Assembly (NCBI RefSeq): GCF_020882245.1
Contig: NC_083599.1
Span: 13,694,931-13,758,930 of the forward strand
Direction: 5' to 3'
Origin: Rhopalosiphum padi
Taxonomy: Eukaryota; Arthropoda; Insecta; Hemiptera; Aphididae
DNA: 64,000 nucleotides
The position numbers were made by a program, and so were the translations under genes. How positions within the stretch are numbered: the first letter of the stretch is position 1; every line of letters begins with the position of its first letter. Below, one piece after another: positions 1-14,878 of this stretch. The notes beneath the pieces are model-generated. The model saw only the letters and a list, made by a program, of their open reading frames with translations. It searched no databases and was not told where the DNA came from.

Positions 1-717
1 ATTGATTGTTAACATTTTGATTTTCTGAATGAAATAGGATATGAGTATAATATGACGTAAAACGCAATGGTATTTACAAAGATTATTTTTTCTAAAATTT
101 TTTCAGATTTTAAAAAGTACTATATACTTTAATATACTTATATACTCAACTACTATTTATAATTTTCACATAGCCTAATATTTCGATTGAAAATTAAATC
201 TAATTATTTGAAATTGTTATTTTTCTCATTATGAGACAGTATTAACCATGATGAACTGAGGAAAAACGATCGAACATTTTCGATGTTAATTGTAAATAAT
301 ATACAATATATTACAATAATAAATATGTAAATATTTTAGATTTTTGATGAAAGATCCTGGAGAAAAATTTCAAAATTATCAAGAAAAATAATTGTATAAA
401 AACTAAAATATTTAAATAATACTTAATGTCCGTATTGTTAACATGTGTTCGAAAAAAAAACATAGACATTTTAAATGATTTTTTCGTTTGTAAATATTTA
501 TAGTATCATTTTGTAAACACGATATATCATTTTCAATATATTTTAGCTCTCTATTATGTTCTATTAAAAAATGTTTTTTCCAATTTGTGTATAATAATAA
601 TAAATATTACTTTAAAAGTCCAAAAGGATGTAGTTTATAAAATGGTAACTATTGTAAATATCGTGAGAAAACATTTTTTAATAGTATTGAAGTTCAAATT
701 TAAATAAACTTTGTGAA

Positions 718-960
718 AATCATGAAAATTCCTAAATTATTTTGTAAATAAAAATATGTAGTGCTCAATTTTTATAACTAAAGCTTAAAAATATAATACA
801 AGGTTCCTACAATAAGTCCATACTAATATTAAAAATAAAAATATAAAAATATAATATAAGATTAATTTTTTTAATACATACTTGAAATTCAAATTTAAAT
901 GAAATTCAATATTTAAACAAATAATAACGATTTTATTTATTTAATCTTTCTTTCCATAAA
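718..960 (+). repeat. Dispersed degenerate repeat, copy 1
   Basis: The core CAATTTTTATAACTAAAG near 766-783 recurs at about 5449-5466. The preceding 45 bases (AATCA, then AAAATTC or GGAATTT, then a TTTTG block) and the following segment with AAATTTAAAT also align between the two places. This indicates an old dispersed repeat of unknown class. There is no coding capacity. Confidence 0.5.
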
Positions 961-1295
961 ATTTAGTTTAATATCATAATGTTGCATAGTTCATACTATA
1001 TTACTAATAGTACCATATAATATCAGCATGTACTAGTTTAAAAGTATTAAAAATAAATACTTTTGAGAAATGAAAAGATAAACATACAAGAATATCAAAA
1101 TATAATTTATAATAAACGTATTCGAAGTAATGTAATAAGAACTTTTTCCTTAAAAGCTTATAAATTATTGATTATACCTAGTTAACTTCTAATTTAAATT
1201 TCAGAAACTTTTTTAGCTTATAAATAAAAAATCAACGCAAGAACTCGTTCATCCATATATAATAGGTTTCGACTGCACCTTGATTTTGAGTAATG

Positions 1296-1350
1296 AAAAC
1301 AAAATCGTTGTACGAAAAACGAAAAACGATTCCGATAGCGAAGGACACGA
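1296..1350 (+). repeat. Fragment of an AACGATTC-type dispersed repeat
   Basis: The segment contains GTACGAAAAACG followed by AAAACGATTCCGATAGCG. The reverse complement of the same motif appears near 6051-6085 and 50,265-50,290, so this is a piece of a dispersed family present in both orientations. The ORF across it at 1280-1510 is not supported as a gene. Confidence 0.4.
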
Positions 1351-4300
1351 TTATATCAGTACCAATAGTTTTCAAAAGATAGTTTATGTACCTAATATTA
1401 TTATTATTAATTATTTCTCGATATGGATGGTTGAGCTAATTTTAAGCGAAAACATTGCAAAGGTACAAATGCTACAGTGGTATAATGTATACGCTATTAT
1501 ACCAACGTAGCGTAGAATAGTGTCAATAGCGCTTTGTGTTATAAATAGCTTAAGATATTAAACACATTTCATTGTTTGTAGAAAATAATAATAATATACC
1601 AACTTAGTGTCGAATCGCTACAATTAGTTTTTTTTAATAACAATAACATATAATATCTAAAACCAATAACCATTTAAATGGAAAATTAATCTTCATTTTC
1701 CATTTATAATAATATCCTATTTTGTCAAAAATATAATTTTAAATGTATTTAAAAACAATTTCACATACTGTGTAATTTTTACTTTTTGGAAATCATTTAA
1801 GATCAACTTCATAAAAACTTTGAAATAAATATTCAATCTTTAAAGCTATTAACATTGAAAATGTTATGAATTTTGAACTACAAAACCAATTGCAAAATGT
1901 AGTGATTTTGACGAGTTTGGTGAAACTTTAAGCTTAAGGAAATTTAAGAAAGGAAGAGGAAACTTCCTCTTTGATGTTGCGATAAGTTGAATTGAGTTTC
2001 TGTGTCTTACAGAAATGGATCTGTCTTCTATATACGATTTAAGTATGAAAGTTAATAATATGTAGTGGTTAAAAAGTATTTTAGTTTAAATAATAAGCAA
2101 TCTTGCCATAGTACTATATTAAATGCTTTGGACACACGTCAAGTAAAATATCCTATAGCAATATTATTTTGTTACCAATGATGAGGAAATACAGTTTGTA
2201 ATCCTACGCACTGGATAGATTGTAAAAAGAATCGTAAGCCCAATTTGATTGTCGGGTATTTTTTTATTTTCAAACCTAATATTATAAGATTTTAGTTAGA
2301 ATATACAGACTTGCAGTAGATTAGTATGGACAGGTTTTTCATATAAGTAGCTTTAAATTAGTCAAAATATTTCAAAAATTCTGTTGTGTTTAGAAAATTT
2401 TAAGTATGTAAAAATTAATAATTGAATTGAATGATTCTAGTTTGTACAAATAGTATTTTTCAATTATTAACAGAACAAAAGATATAATAATTATTTTATG
2501 ATTTTTAATTACAAAATAATTTACATATTTTTTTGAGTTTTATGAATAAATTTTGTAAAAATATTTAAATTTAAACACTTAGAAAAAAACTATGCCTATG
2601 AGTTTTCTGTATTTGGATATATATTTTTTTAATTTGAATTTTAAAATACTCAACAATACTACTTGATCAGAAGCTTGTAGTAATTTTTTTTATTTATTAA
2701 TTTTCTGGGGTATTTATTTTTAACAATTTATGACAATGAACATTATTGATTAATAGTATATGCACAAAAACTAATATTACAAAATATTACGTGATTAATG
2801 AGATTAAAAAAATAATTAGGAAATTACTACTTTTGATCCTTTAAATTGTCGCTTATAGTATAGTTACTAAATTTGTCTTAAAAAACTTCACGTCGTCTGA
2901 CAAATAAAATATTTAAAATTGTAACACCAATACATTTTTATAAAAGTAAAAATTGATAATTTTAAAGGTTAGGTTATTATTCTTTAGAATATATTATTTA
3001 TAATCTAAAATTTAAACATTGTTATGATATGTTGATAATCATTTCCATTTGGACAAACTTAAATGTTTTATATTAAATTATATTATATTATATAATATAA
3101 TTACATTACATATTTTGCAGAACCGTGACTTGTTTAAATAATGTTTTATAAATAAATAATAATCATAATTTGTTTATACACAGTAAACTAAATTTTATTT
3201 TCTGTGTATTTTGCTTAATAGTATAATAAATGACAATCCGTTTTTGAATTTCTTATCGATTCACAAATCGGTACTTAAAAAATTATATATTTAAATTTTA
3301 TTTACATTAGATATCTATTCATATTTTTTAAATTATTTAAAATTATTTATAATTTTAATAACATTGAAATGGCCATTGGCCAACGTTTTGTTTTAATATT
3401 TTGCTGAATAATTTATTTAGAAACAATATTTGTTGTCGTGATAATTATTGATCTTATTGGGCAATATAACGAGTAAAGTATATGCTTAAATGATCTATAG
3501 TAGTTAATACATTTAGTTACAGAATATGTGTCGAGGGAATAATTCATGAGTACGGTTTTTGTCACGACGTAAAAAATACATTATTTATTTGAACTTGTTA
3601 TAAAATCGTGTTTTCGTTTAAAGACATCGGACAAAACACTTGAAAAGTCAAAAGGAGATTTGTGTTTGAACGTAGGTTTTGTTTTTGAAAATTAATATAG
3701 CAAACTAAAGTAATATTATAAATTATGGAAATAATTGTTTTTATTTGCAATGATACGTACTCGTATAATTGATACACGTTTGTTCAAATGAATTCATCAC
3801 CACTAGGTTTTGAGGAATATTATTTTATTAACGAATAACTTAGTACAATTTCACTAGTATCTATATATTCTCCAAGCACTGCAGTTTTTTGTTGTAAATA
3901 AAAAACGGTATTATAATTCAACATACTTATAGTGCACCTAATAATCTATCAAAGCAAACAAAATTGGATAGTCTACGAAGTATGAAATTCCATAATTATA
4001 TTAGTCATATTATATTATACTGATTTGATCACGATACGTTTCGATATGGCCACATTGATAAATACACAATATTTTATCTTATTTGTCGAGTATAATTATC
4101 CAAACAATCGAGCATGTTTTTTTTCGAAATATTATTGACTGTTTTAAAAACAATTTTGGCAACGAAAATTGCGCATTTCCGGCTGTGTGTAGGTTGAAAC
4201 TTTACCGCACAATACTTCTATAATGACGCGTTTTAAAACAATATGGTCGTGGGTGAAATATTGTAATAACAGTTTATAAAAATACGTCTAAACAGCGCAC

Positions 4301-4370
4301 AAACGAAATATCTATAAGATCAATGTGACCGCATGGATGCTGTTTATATACATATAATATTGTATTGAAA

Positions 4371-4390
4371 ACACACACACACACACACAC
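4371..4390. repeat. (AC)10 microsatellite
   Basis: Twenty bases of uninterrupted AC dinucleotide are visible, in otherwise unremarkable AT-rich DNA. Confidence 0.9.
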
Positions 4391-5058
4391 GCATAATATA
4401 CCATATTATCTGAAGAATAATATTATTCGAGTGAAAATAGTTCATTATTTCAGTTGACGCCTACGAATTGGTTCCCAAGTCCAAAATATCAAATTGGTAC
4501 CCGAGTAGCTTATAATACATAGGTAACATACACATTGCTTCCAAAACATTTTAATGTTAATACGAAACTATGTTAAAATAAACTTTATCAATTATTATAG
4601 TTAAAAATTATTGTATATCCAATCGACAACAGTTTTTTTCCAGTTTCACCCAAATTTAAAAGTGCATAGGATATTAAGGTACGATTAACACGATTATGTT
4701 TTCAGTTAATTTACATAGAAGTATATAAGTATTATGTATTTAAATAAACCAAAAATCAGATTTTGGTAATTTTAAAGGTAACATCAATTTTCTTAAAAAT
4801 GTTCAATTGTTTAAAAATATTATTTTTAAATAATTTGATATCATTCAAAATTAATGTTTTTTTTTAAATTGTTATATTTTTAAAATTATTTAATTTTATA
4901 GTAATAATTTTTTTAGATCTTCATTTTATTTTTTAACGATGGTGTAGTTTTTACTTTTTAGTATCACATCACAAAGTTGAATATTTTGTTGAAAATTTCA
5001 ACACATTAAAATTTTGAATAACGCGTGGTCTACAATTAAGATATTTCACCAAATTTTC

Positions 5059-5135
5059 AGATTCTGAGTGAAGCAACAATAAATCTACTGATTTTATCAT
5101 GATTTTATATTATGTGTATTTGTGTGTGTGTATAA
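5059..5135 (+). repeat. Dispersed repeat with GT-rich tail, plus orientation
   Basis: The segment begins CAGATTCTGAGTGAAG, passes through CTACTGATTTTATCATG and ends in a TGTGTGTGTG run. The reverse complement of the same order of parts occurs at 8092-8160. The GT run therefore seems to belong to the repeat rather than being an independent microsatellite. Confidence 0.5.
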
Positions 5136-5399
5136 AACAGAAATAGTTTAAAAATGCTCCGATTTTTAAGCAAATTGTAACTAGTTGTATTTGAGAGAAG
5201 TCAAAATAAAAAAATTTCCTTTAATTTACATTTTTTCGAAATATTTATGCTATTATTTCTTACACATAGAAATATGTAATATTATTAATTTTAAGAACGT
5301 TTTAACTCTTTTAAGGTTATTTATAGATATTATCAAAGTTAAAATTTTTTATAATATTACAATACATTTCGATTAGAATATTTTTGAAAAAAATCGTCA

Positions 5400-5575
5400 A
5401 AATCACAGGAATTTACAAATTTTTTGCAATTAAAAATTTATAGCATGTGCAATTTTTATAACTAAAGGCGAAAAAATTAATTTAAAGTTTTTCATAAAAT
5501 CTAAATAAAATACATGAGCTTAATTTTTTTCAGACTTATAAATTTAAATTTGAACAAATTTACAAAATGACGGTA
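5400..5575 (+). repeat. Dispersed degenerate repeat, copy 2
   Basis: Partner of the copy at 718-960. It shares the core CAATTTTTATAACTAAAG and a downstream AATTTAAATTTGAA stretch. The surrounding 4900-5575 block is similarly AT-rich and may be part of a longer decayed element. Confidence 0.5.
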
Positions 5576-6044
5576 CCTATTTAAATTTTGAATAACAATA
5601 TTCATTCAAAACAAAGGCGTAATAAATTAAGGGGAATACGTGAGATAGATCTTCTCCAGATCCTTATTTTACTAATATTTTTCTATATTTTTTTATTTAA
5701 TAGTAATCCAACTATAATATTATCTATGATTACGTTCTTAATAGAGTTTATGATTTTTTTCTTGGAAGTAATAAACTTAACAGTTTTCTACCAAAAATAA
5801 TTCCTAATTATTACGCCACTGATTCAGAAACATTATAATGTGGGGCATAGAACTTTAACTCAATTTATTATACGTAATACGCATAATGATATTTTTAAAC
5901 GAAATGTTTTTTGTTAAAAACGAATTCAACCTACTGTAGTTATATTATACTAATACGAGTAGTGAAATAAATTACTTTACCTATAATAACAATATCAAAA
6001 AACATAACATACATAAAATATACTTAGTGATACAGGCTGATCGC

Positions 6045-6240
6045 TGATAGACCGTTCAGAATCGTTTTTTGTAGGTATACAATGATTGATTATTATTAAA
6101 TTCAAATTCAACACATCCATCACGGTGACCCACTCGACAACTACAGTACATCGGAGTGATATATCTAATGCCCACCTTTTGTTCTGGTACGTTACATAAG
6201 TCACCCGCAAATCCAAGTGTCGATGTACCATAAACTATGT
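6045..6240 (-). repeat. AACGATTC-type dispersed repeat, minus orientation
   Basis: The plus strand reads TCAGAATCGTTTTTTGTAGG, then ACAATGATT and AAATTCAAATTCAAC. The block at 50,258-50,420 shows the same order (TCAGAATCGTTTTTCGTATG, then AAATTTAAATTTAACCC). The 78-codon minus-strand ORF across this segment has no recognisable domain and I do not call it a gene. Confidence 0.45.
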
Positions 6241-9200
6241 GTTGTATTATGTGAACCTATAAATAGTTTGATTTAAATAAAACGTCAAATTTAAAACAGA
6301 AAGAACATACCTTCTACTCTACTATATATAGGTATATACTAATAGAACAAACTAAAAAGTATCCAATACACCCGTATAGAATAGGTAGTTAATAAACATT
6401 GTTCATAATGATTAATAATAATCATATTTAGTTTTGGAAGGTAAATATATTGTAAATGAGTTATTGAAAACAAAACAAAATAAATGTTCATCGTCGATCG
6501 TTGGGTATCACGGGAACGAATTATTTATTTCCGATTGGGTAATGATTTTCAAAAGTGTAAATTTATAAAAAAAAAAAAAAAAAGCTCCTTTGACGAGAAC
6601 AAAATATATAGCCAATCGGTAGTACGCTGTAACAGTGCATTGTATTACATTTTTAATATTCCACCCTCTCCCCACACATTAACCTTGACGAAATCACATT
6701 TTAATATTTCAATAATTGGCAAACTGAATATAAAATTACGTACACTGTGTATACCTAAATTGTATAGTAATGTAGTAATTTTGTGTGATTCTACATATTA
6801 TTATTATGATATTTATTTGCACAACAATAGGTCTTAGACATTGCATAATACGTATAACATTTTTGCACGCTTTTTTTATTTAAATTTTAGGATAAGGTCA
6901 TCGTATTTTTTCGTTTTTTTTTTTTGTATTATATTTTCGAACTTCGATTTTTTTTAAGTTTAAAACAACTTTTGTTATCTTCGCTATTTTTCTGAAACAA
7001 ACTGAAAACTGTTTTTTAAATTCATATCAGATCACATTATATCACGTTCCATTATTGGAAATAGAATTAGCGTTTTTCAATCGAAAACTTAAGACCTCAT
7101 AGTCACGACGAGGATCCGTCATCCGTGCGTCATTTTCTTGTGTTTTCATAAAATACATTATAATAGTATTTTCAGCAAAAAAAAAAAAAAAAATGTTTTC
7201 GTGATTGTCACACAAAATTTTAGATGTTGTTAAAGTTTTGTTCACGCATGTGTTCCAGATCATGTACTTAAATAAAAAATCCATCATTTCTGATATTTTT
7301 TGGGATTTTTAATACTCAGGTAGGTAGGTGGGTACATTATATTTACTCGCAATATTTACTATTTATAATATATTCAATCAATGTCATACCATACACTCAG
7401 CTTTATTTAACTTACATTTTTTATTCTTATTCAAACACTTCGACTGCATGAGCTATTCGATTTACATTTGATTAATTATATACCTAATAATTTTTTATTT
7501 AAATCATATAACAACAATAATTTTCAATAATATTATTTTATTTTAGTTTTATAAAAATGGTCATAGTTGTAACACGGAGTCATTGAGATGGGTATATGTG
7601 TGTAAGTTTTTAACTCCATTGTATCCAGTCATCTTTACGCTTATCATACAGTGGGTCACAAGATAATTTTTTTAAAATTTAATTGGCACATTCACTCATA
7701 AATATGATTAAAGTTCGGAGACAATACGTTTTTACAGTTACGTTTAACATCACAGTGTTTGTTGTAACACACACACATACGTCGTATTGTAGAATCATAA
7801 CTATTGTATTATTTTGATTATAAATAAGGTTTAAAATTTCAGCACATTTTGGGGAAAAAACGGCATTTTTCCAAGAACACTGCAGACAATTTGGAAAAAT
7901 TAAAGAATATATTACAATACATTTTTGAAAAGTTTTTAACATTTGTTAAAATAATGTATTTTTTTTTTAATAATTTGAAAGTATAGAAAAATCACAATAT
8001 CAAAAATAAATATAAGATTCATTTTCCTTTTCGGAGAGGGGCTGAAGTCAAAAATCAAAGCACTCTATTACTACTCCAAAACGTGATGACAAACACAAAA
8101 AAACACACACACACACGTCATTGTAATCAGTAAATTCATCATTTCGTTCAGAATTTAAAATACATGTTTGGAAAAAAATTCAAAGCAAAATTAAAAGTGC
8201 CAAGTAAAAATAATGTAGCTGTACTTTATATTATGTGCTATTGTTTCATTTGTTCCCAGTAAAATGCCTGAATATTACTATAAATACAAATATTTATTTT
8301 AGATGTCCTAAGTTTGTATTTACTTTTAAATTTTCAATTAATTATTAATACCATTTTGTTGATGAATATTTTTTCAATAAATCTTCTAAACCTTTCACAA
8401 AAAAAAAAATCGTTTTTTAATATATGCATTAGGAATGGGTTCACTGTCGGATAAATTAATAATTGCTAAAAATAATAATTATACTCTGGACGGTGCATAT
8501 AGTATGATAGTGTACTTACAAATTAAATAATTATCATAATATTCGCCTTTTTGGCAAGTAATTAATTTTTTAAAAATGTAAACAATACAATTATAAGAAT
8601 ACCGATAGCAATGTAAAATAAAATATAAAATTTAAACGTACACAAATAATAAGCCATAACTCATAAATTATACATTTGTATGAATCACTTTTTACGATGG
8701 AAAATATTTGTATCCGAAATCTGAAAAAAAAAATCTCGAGGCGTAGGTAGTAAGTTTAAGTTTAATATTGGTCGTATAATGCGACCCATCGTTTCGTGAA
8801 ATATTGTCAATTTGTATACCCGTTTTATTATATATCATATTATATTTATATATATATATTACACTATTTTATGTCAAATCACCAAGTGAATGTAAAGAGT
8901 TTTATTTGGTTGAAATAAAATGGGTAAAAATTATTGCTCATAAAATGTTTTGGGGTTCATAATCAAACTTTATTTTCACAATATGTATTCATTTCATGCG
9001 TTCGTATAATAATATAATACGTTCAGTCACTGAGAAAGTCAATGAGTTTTTCAAATCTATATGTTGTTATTATACTGCAGGCATTGGCAATCTTACGCAA
9101 CGGCACAGTTATTTTCGAAGCCATCCATTATATTATAGTGCATAGGTTATATTTTTTTATTAAGATTTTAATTAAATAATTGTTTTCGATGGTATCGAAT

Positions 9201-12200
9201 CTAAGTCCAGAAATTGTATTCGACGAATCGCTATTAAATTTTATGGATTTAAAAAAAATAATCCATCAAGATTATAAGTATTATAGGTACACCGATTCAT
9301 TATATTATGATCGGACTTCGGATGACTTATGTATAATATATAAATAATATTAATTAAAACAAAACAAAATCAATACAAATAACCATCTCTAAAAACAATT
9401 ATTTTAAAACTTTGAAATTGGCAGTGGAGCCTATAACCTTATCTAACCACCCCTTAGGGATTGGTTAATTCCTTTTAATATATCAATAAAAAAAAAAATA
9501 ATAATAATAATAATAATAATTTACGGCGATTATTGCCAGTAAATGCCATAAAAGTTTTAAAAAAAATGACAATTCATTATAAAAAGATAAGTACGCTAGA
9601 ACGATAATTTTCTGCAACAACAAGATAACAATTTTTTTTTGTTCCATAGTACTGTATTCCATCCTCCTTCGCCACGTTAACATGTTGCCAAAATTACCAC
9701 TGGTAATTCACGCTATACATTCTCATGCTTGCAAGCCAATGAATTTAGAAATCAATGTCGTTATCGAAGGTATTGGTTTTTTACGTTTAACACATAATAT
9801 TAACCAAATGAACTAATTATGTGCCTTTAAAATTAAAAACCAACATTTTTCGTAATTCGCTATAAATTTACGATAATTGTAAACTATTTCGAAGTTTTTG
9901 GCGATGAAAACAACTATTCGACATAATATTATCTTATTATAATCTACTGACTACAATACGTTCAGCTTGATGCATACTGAGTTAAGATCATTTAAACTAT
10001 TATTTTCACGAAATCAACTCACAAACGCGTACTTACATTTTAATTGGTCGTTCGTGATAGGTACTTGTGAATTGAAAATAATTCGTGTCCACTGCGTTAT
10101 ATTTTATCCCGTTGTCAATACCCAATAAATCCTAACCATATTATACAGATTCCAACTGAATATCGTAAGAGTTCAGCAGATCGTTATTGCTATAATAATT
10201 TTCGTTATGATTTGCTCTATCATACTTCTGAATGCGCCATAATGACATACTATGTGTTGAATGTAATTTGTACGTATATATATATATTTTTTTTTTCAAA
10301 ACGCATGTTAATTTTTAACGAGTTAATTTAAACAAAATTATAATTATCGATATAAATTCGCTGCGTGTGGGATATGCTTTTACGCGCAACTCAGTCGGTC
10401 GAAGAATTGAAAAATATACGATCATAGTGATATGTTGCACTCTGGAAATTTAATTTTTAAGACATTTCCGTGAAGAAGCTTCTAGTAAAAATATTCTTGG
10501 AATTTTTAAATGTGCGTAATTTAAAAATGTACTTTTTTTCTCAAAAAAATTACCCAAATTTATTAAATATGTTCAATGGTATTGTAAAAATTGTTTCAGA
10601 TTTAGAAATTCATATTTTTGGTGGTTAGACTTTATTCTTAATCTTTTTAAAGTTAAGCTCAATAGTTGTTATATATTCATTACTTTCAATTGGAATCCGG
10701 TGATTAGAGATAAGGCAGTATCGCCCTTTTATCTAAACGTTTATGTTGACAAAAATCAATGATTTTAAGGTTTTTATAGATGACGCGAAATGTGCAGTTT
10801 AGAATTTTTTTTTATTTTCTCCCTAAAATCAGATGTGCGTGCAACGACGAATTGCTGAGCTTTTATTTTCAGAACTATAATTATTACAAGTTACGACAAT
10901 CGCATACCGGTGTCGCATCGTCAATATAATAACACATAAATTAAGTATATACGTTTTGGCGTTAATAGGCTTATTAATTAATCTTTTATTATTTTGAACG
11001 CGCCGTCCCGTTTCGCCGAAGTGTGTTCCGCTACACTTTAATAATAGATGTTTAGGTATAGGTATTATAATCGCTGTGCCGTGACGACATTGTACCGACT
11101 ACGTATGTATTGTAATTTCAATTTATAACAACAATAGCTGATGTTTTAGCGTTGTTAACCAAATGCTTTAATGTAATGCTCATAAATACTTAAATTTTCA
11201 ACTTTGATGACTGAGGAGGACCTGAGAAAACGTATTTTCTCTGCGGTGTCGCACAAACGAGCTTTAATAACTCCGAAGAGCCGCTCCGCAGTATTATAGG
11301 TACATATAGGTATAATAATGATATAGTAATAATATGTAATGCGTAACATATTGTATTATTACGGCACCACATAATAGTATTAGATATATTATGTATATGA
11401 TCGTACTTTGCACCTACGCCGATCCTGAAAATTCGATAAATACATTATACGTTACACTCGATGCTTTTTAACCGAGTAATGTAAAATACATTCCGTTTTG
11501 GAACGTTTCTTCGTTTGATATTTCGCCTATTCCCGCCATTGCAGGTGAAACTCTCGGGGCTTGGAAATTATTTGCATAACGTATAATCTCCCTGCGTACG
11601 GTAAAGACATTACGGTGTCACAAAAATACGTACGAATAGAGTGGGAAAAAAATTGAAACACCCCTATACACTCACACACTGAATTATTGTTATTATACAA
11701 CGTCTCCAATTCTACGCTATCTAAATTGTAATGTTATGAACCGTCTTGAGTTGTATTCAATTGTTTACAATAATTTAAAGCAGAAATTAAAATATCGACG
11801 TATATATACCGTAACCATGCGTTGGTATATTTAACATTTTAAGTATTAATGTTTTTTCAAAATTTTTAATTTAATCGTCTTTCAAAAATTTATTGTATAT
11901 ATTTTGAATTTTTTCAACTTCGTATTCATCGGTTAATCGCCTTTTAATTTTCAACCTACAACTAAAAATGTGGTCGATCAATTAAATTATTCTTTCGTGA
12001 CTTTTTAAGTCAGTTCGTTTGCGAGATATAACACTTCGAAGCCAAGTATTTTTTGGAGGCACTAGAGTATTTTTCGTTTGTAAATATCAGAGATCGATAT
12101 CGATCGATTGAAGGTACTGAAAAAGTAGTTATATAAATTCTTTAATGCTATGGTACTTATCTACACCAATTTATTATCAATAAATTATTACCACTGTAAC

Positions 12201-14712
12201 TATTACTACTGTTTTACACATAATGCCCACTGCTCACTGAATACCAACGCATAATGGTAAAACACGTATAGGTACTGAATACAAATAATCGATAATGATA
12301 TGTACGTTTAGGACAATACAATATTTATGTTACAGCTAATTTATAATATAAATATTCAAAATAAAATACAATGTGTAATACGAATGTTTTTTTTTGTTTT
12401 TAGAAAAATTTAAAATGATTTGTAAATAGGTTGAATTTTTAAAATCAAATAGAAACTTAATTTTTTCGCAAACATAACTTAAAAACCTTCACTTATATCA
12501 ACTTAAAAATATTTATAATATTAACTTATTTTACATACTACTAATGTGTTTTTAATACCTATATCGGCTAAATTATATTTCTCCGAGTTTAATGCATTTA
12601 TTATTTTGTTTTGTTAGATTGTCATTTAAATAAGATATTATTTGGATTCGAAAAATTCAAAATAAAAATAAAAATGTGAAGTTCGGACCGATCGAGGAAA
12701 CTTCAAACGCCGTAGTTCATCCGTCTAGATTCTCGAATATCGATGGTGTGGACTGTGGAAGATGGATGTAAAAGGAGAAATCATATCTACAAAGCTGTAG
12801 TCAACATAACCGCATAACCAAAAAACGGATCAATCAGAAACAAAATCTCAACGAGATGCACAGAGTTCGAGTCAATAAAGATTATTTGATATAAATTATG
12901 TAACTACCAAAATATGATATTTTATATATAATATAAGTAAAAGATATTCGAATAACAGATTATGACGGTTAGGCATATATTATTGTATTGTAATCTAAAT
13001 ATTGAATTTAAAATAATATTTTCATATTTTTTTCAGTGGGACCAGAATAAATCGTAAAAATACCAATAAAATGTAATACCACTATCTCCATAATATCCGA
13101 TATCAGTCGTATCCAGTGGTGGACGAATCGGTCAATGATGGACAATACACAGACCTACATTTTAGGAGATGCTCAAATTGTTTTTAACCAGAAACCGGTG
13201 GAATGACGGGAGGAAGAACTCCGTAACAACATCTCAAATAATTTTAATTTCAGGCTCCTTTAACAATTTTTAAATCACATAAGATATTTAGTCAAAAATT
13301 ATGAATTTTCACATAAGTATTTATGTTATTAAATTTTTGGTAATTTTAACACTTTTAAATCTATTTTCCTACAATACAAATAGAATAGGTATGTTAAATA
13401 ACAAAAAAAAAATGTGAAAACACACATATATATTTTTTTTTATTTTTGCTATGTATCTACTCATTCAGAACTGATTATTTAAATTATTTATAATATCTCG
13501 TTGAATATTTAAAATAGATATATTGAGGAATCTTTATTGTAACTGTAACATATTATATTTATCTTTATCCAATTGTTTGGCACATATATTACTGTATATA
13601 TCAACTTGAACAACTGCGCTCGCATGTTAGCTTACTTTAGTAGAAATTTCAAGTAATTTAAACGAGTTTTAGAAAAAAATCACTTTTTGTATGGGCATAC
13701 CAAAAGCATATTATTTCGTTAATGAAATTTTATTATGATAATCAATGTTTTTATCAATCCTTTCTACAAATCTAAGATGAATTCTTTCAAAACATAAATA
13801 CTAAAATGTTTTATTAAAATAATTGATTAATAATATTTATCGGAAAACATAAGATTAAAACTGACTTGGATTTTTGGGAGTTCAGATTAAATTTTCCTTT
13901 TCAAATTCACGACTATGACAAACTATGATATATATATATATAATATGTACATTTATTTGTTATTAGTAAACACAGTTGAGCAAATATTTATCTAAATAAG
14001 TATTCGAATAATTGTCTTTGAAAATTATAGTAGGAAAATATATTTTAATGTAAATAGTGTTTAACGTCTGTGATGTTACTTTTTTTTTGGCATGACATTA
14101 CTTGTTATTCAGAATAAGTACAGTCTTATGCATATGGATGTTTGTTGACAGTATGTGGAAACTTTTAGGGGGTATGTTTTATTTGGAAATATTTCATCAG
14201 TGCCATATTTTAGCCGAACAATGTATTAGATGTATGAAAAGTTTGATGTTTTGTATTTTCGTCAGAACCGTATTTATTCCGTAAAATATTTCATAAGAAC
14301 GGTATTCCTACCGAGGATAATAAACACCGAGATTAAAGCATTTTAAAATATATCACATGAAGGTATTTTCCAAAAATAATCTTGGATAAATCTTTTAGTA
14401 GGTAGCTAATAAGTTATAACTAAATAACCATAAGGAAAATAAATTTTCAAACTATACTGACACAGAAATGTGAGAATGTGCTAAAATACGTTCATTAAAA
14501 GGAAAACACACACTGAAAGTTACAAAATACCTATCTATTATAAAATATTTTTAGAATAAAAAAGCATACAATAACTTTGCTGTAAATTAAAGAATTTTTT
14601 TTTTTTTAACACAATATTTGGATGAAGTAGTATGAAATAATAATGATATAATTAAGTTTAAATGTATTAATATTATATTCGATCATTTCCCCCTCAACAG
14701 CATAAATAAGTA
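6241..14712. other. AT-rich intergenic stretch without a supported gene
   Basis: No coding block could be supported on either strand. There are poly-A and poly-T runs (for example near 6569-6584 and 7177-7193) and a somewhat CpG-richer patch at about 10,880-11,660, whose short minus-strand ORFs of about 60 codons show no family resemblance. A second less AT-rich patch lies at about 12,684-12,870, with an open frame of roughly 30 codons only. Confidence 0.5.
8092..8160 (-). repeat. Dispersed repeat with AC-rich end, minus orientation
   Basis: The plus strand reads an ACACACACAC run, then GTCATTGTAATCAGTAAATT, then CGTTCAGAATTT. Reverse-complemented, this matches the order of parts at 5059-5135. 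Confidence 0.5.
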
Positions 14713-14720
14713 CGCAACGC

Positions 14721-14878
14721 CAGTGGCGTGCTCAGCTTTTTAATAGGGGGGGGGGGATATTCATTTTTGACTTGTTATAAACCCTACATTTTTTTTTCAT
14801 ATATATAGATAATAAGTCATTACGAAATCCAAAGGGGGGAGATATGACACCCTGATCACCTCCGTGAGCACGCCACTG
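14721..14878. mobile_element. hAT-type miniature inverted-repeat element (158 bp)
   Basis: The element starts CAGTGGCGTGCTCA and ends TGAGCACGCCACTG, perfect 14-bp terminal inverted repeats. It is flanked on both sides by CGCAACGC (14,713-14,720 and 14,879-14,886), a perfect 8-bp target-site duplication. CAGTGGCG ends and 8-bp duplications are characteristic of the hAT superfamily. The inside has a run of G near the left end and no coding capacity, so it is non-autonomous. The perfect duplication suggests a fairly recent insertion. Confidence 0.9.

Larger units (their letters stand above)
1..4360. other. AT-rich intergenic stretch without a supported gene
   Basis: All frames are broken by frequent stop codons and the longest open frames (about 60-76 codons) have low-complexity AT-driven composition. 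I see no splice-bounded coding block. The stretch holds degenerate dispersed repeats listed separately. Confidence 0.6.

Noticed and set aside
6484..6837. 117-codon plus-strand ORF
   Set aside because: It crosses a poly-A run (lysine block) and has no domain resemblance; length is compatible with chance in a 64-kb window.
12684..12870. Less AT-rich block with a short open frame, followed by a TTTTTTTCAG acceptor at about 13,036
   Set aside because: The open frame is only about 30 codons and no matching second exon frame could be joined; a non-coding transcript is possible but not shown.
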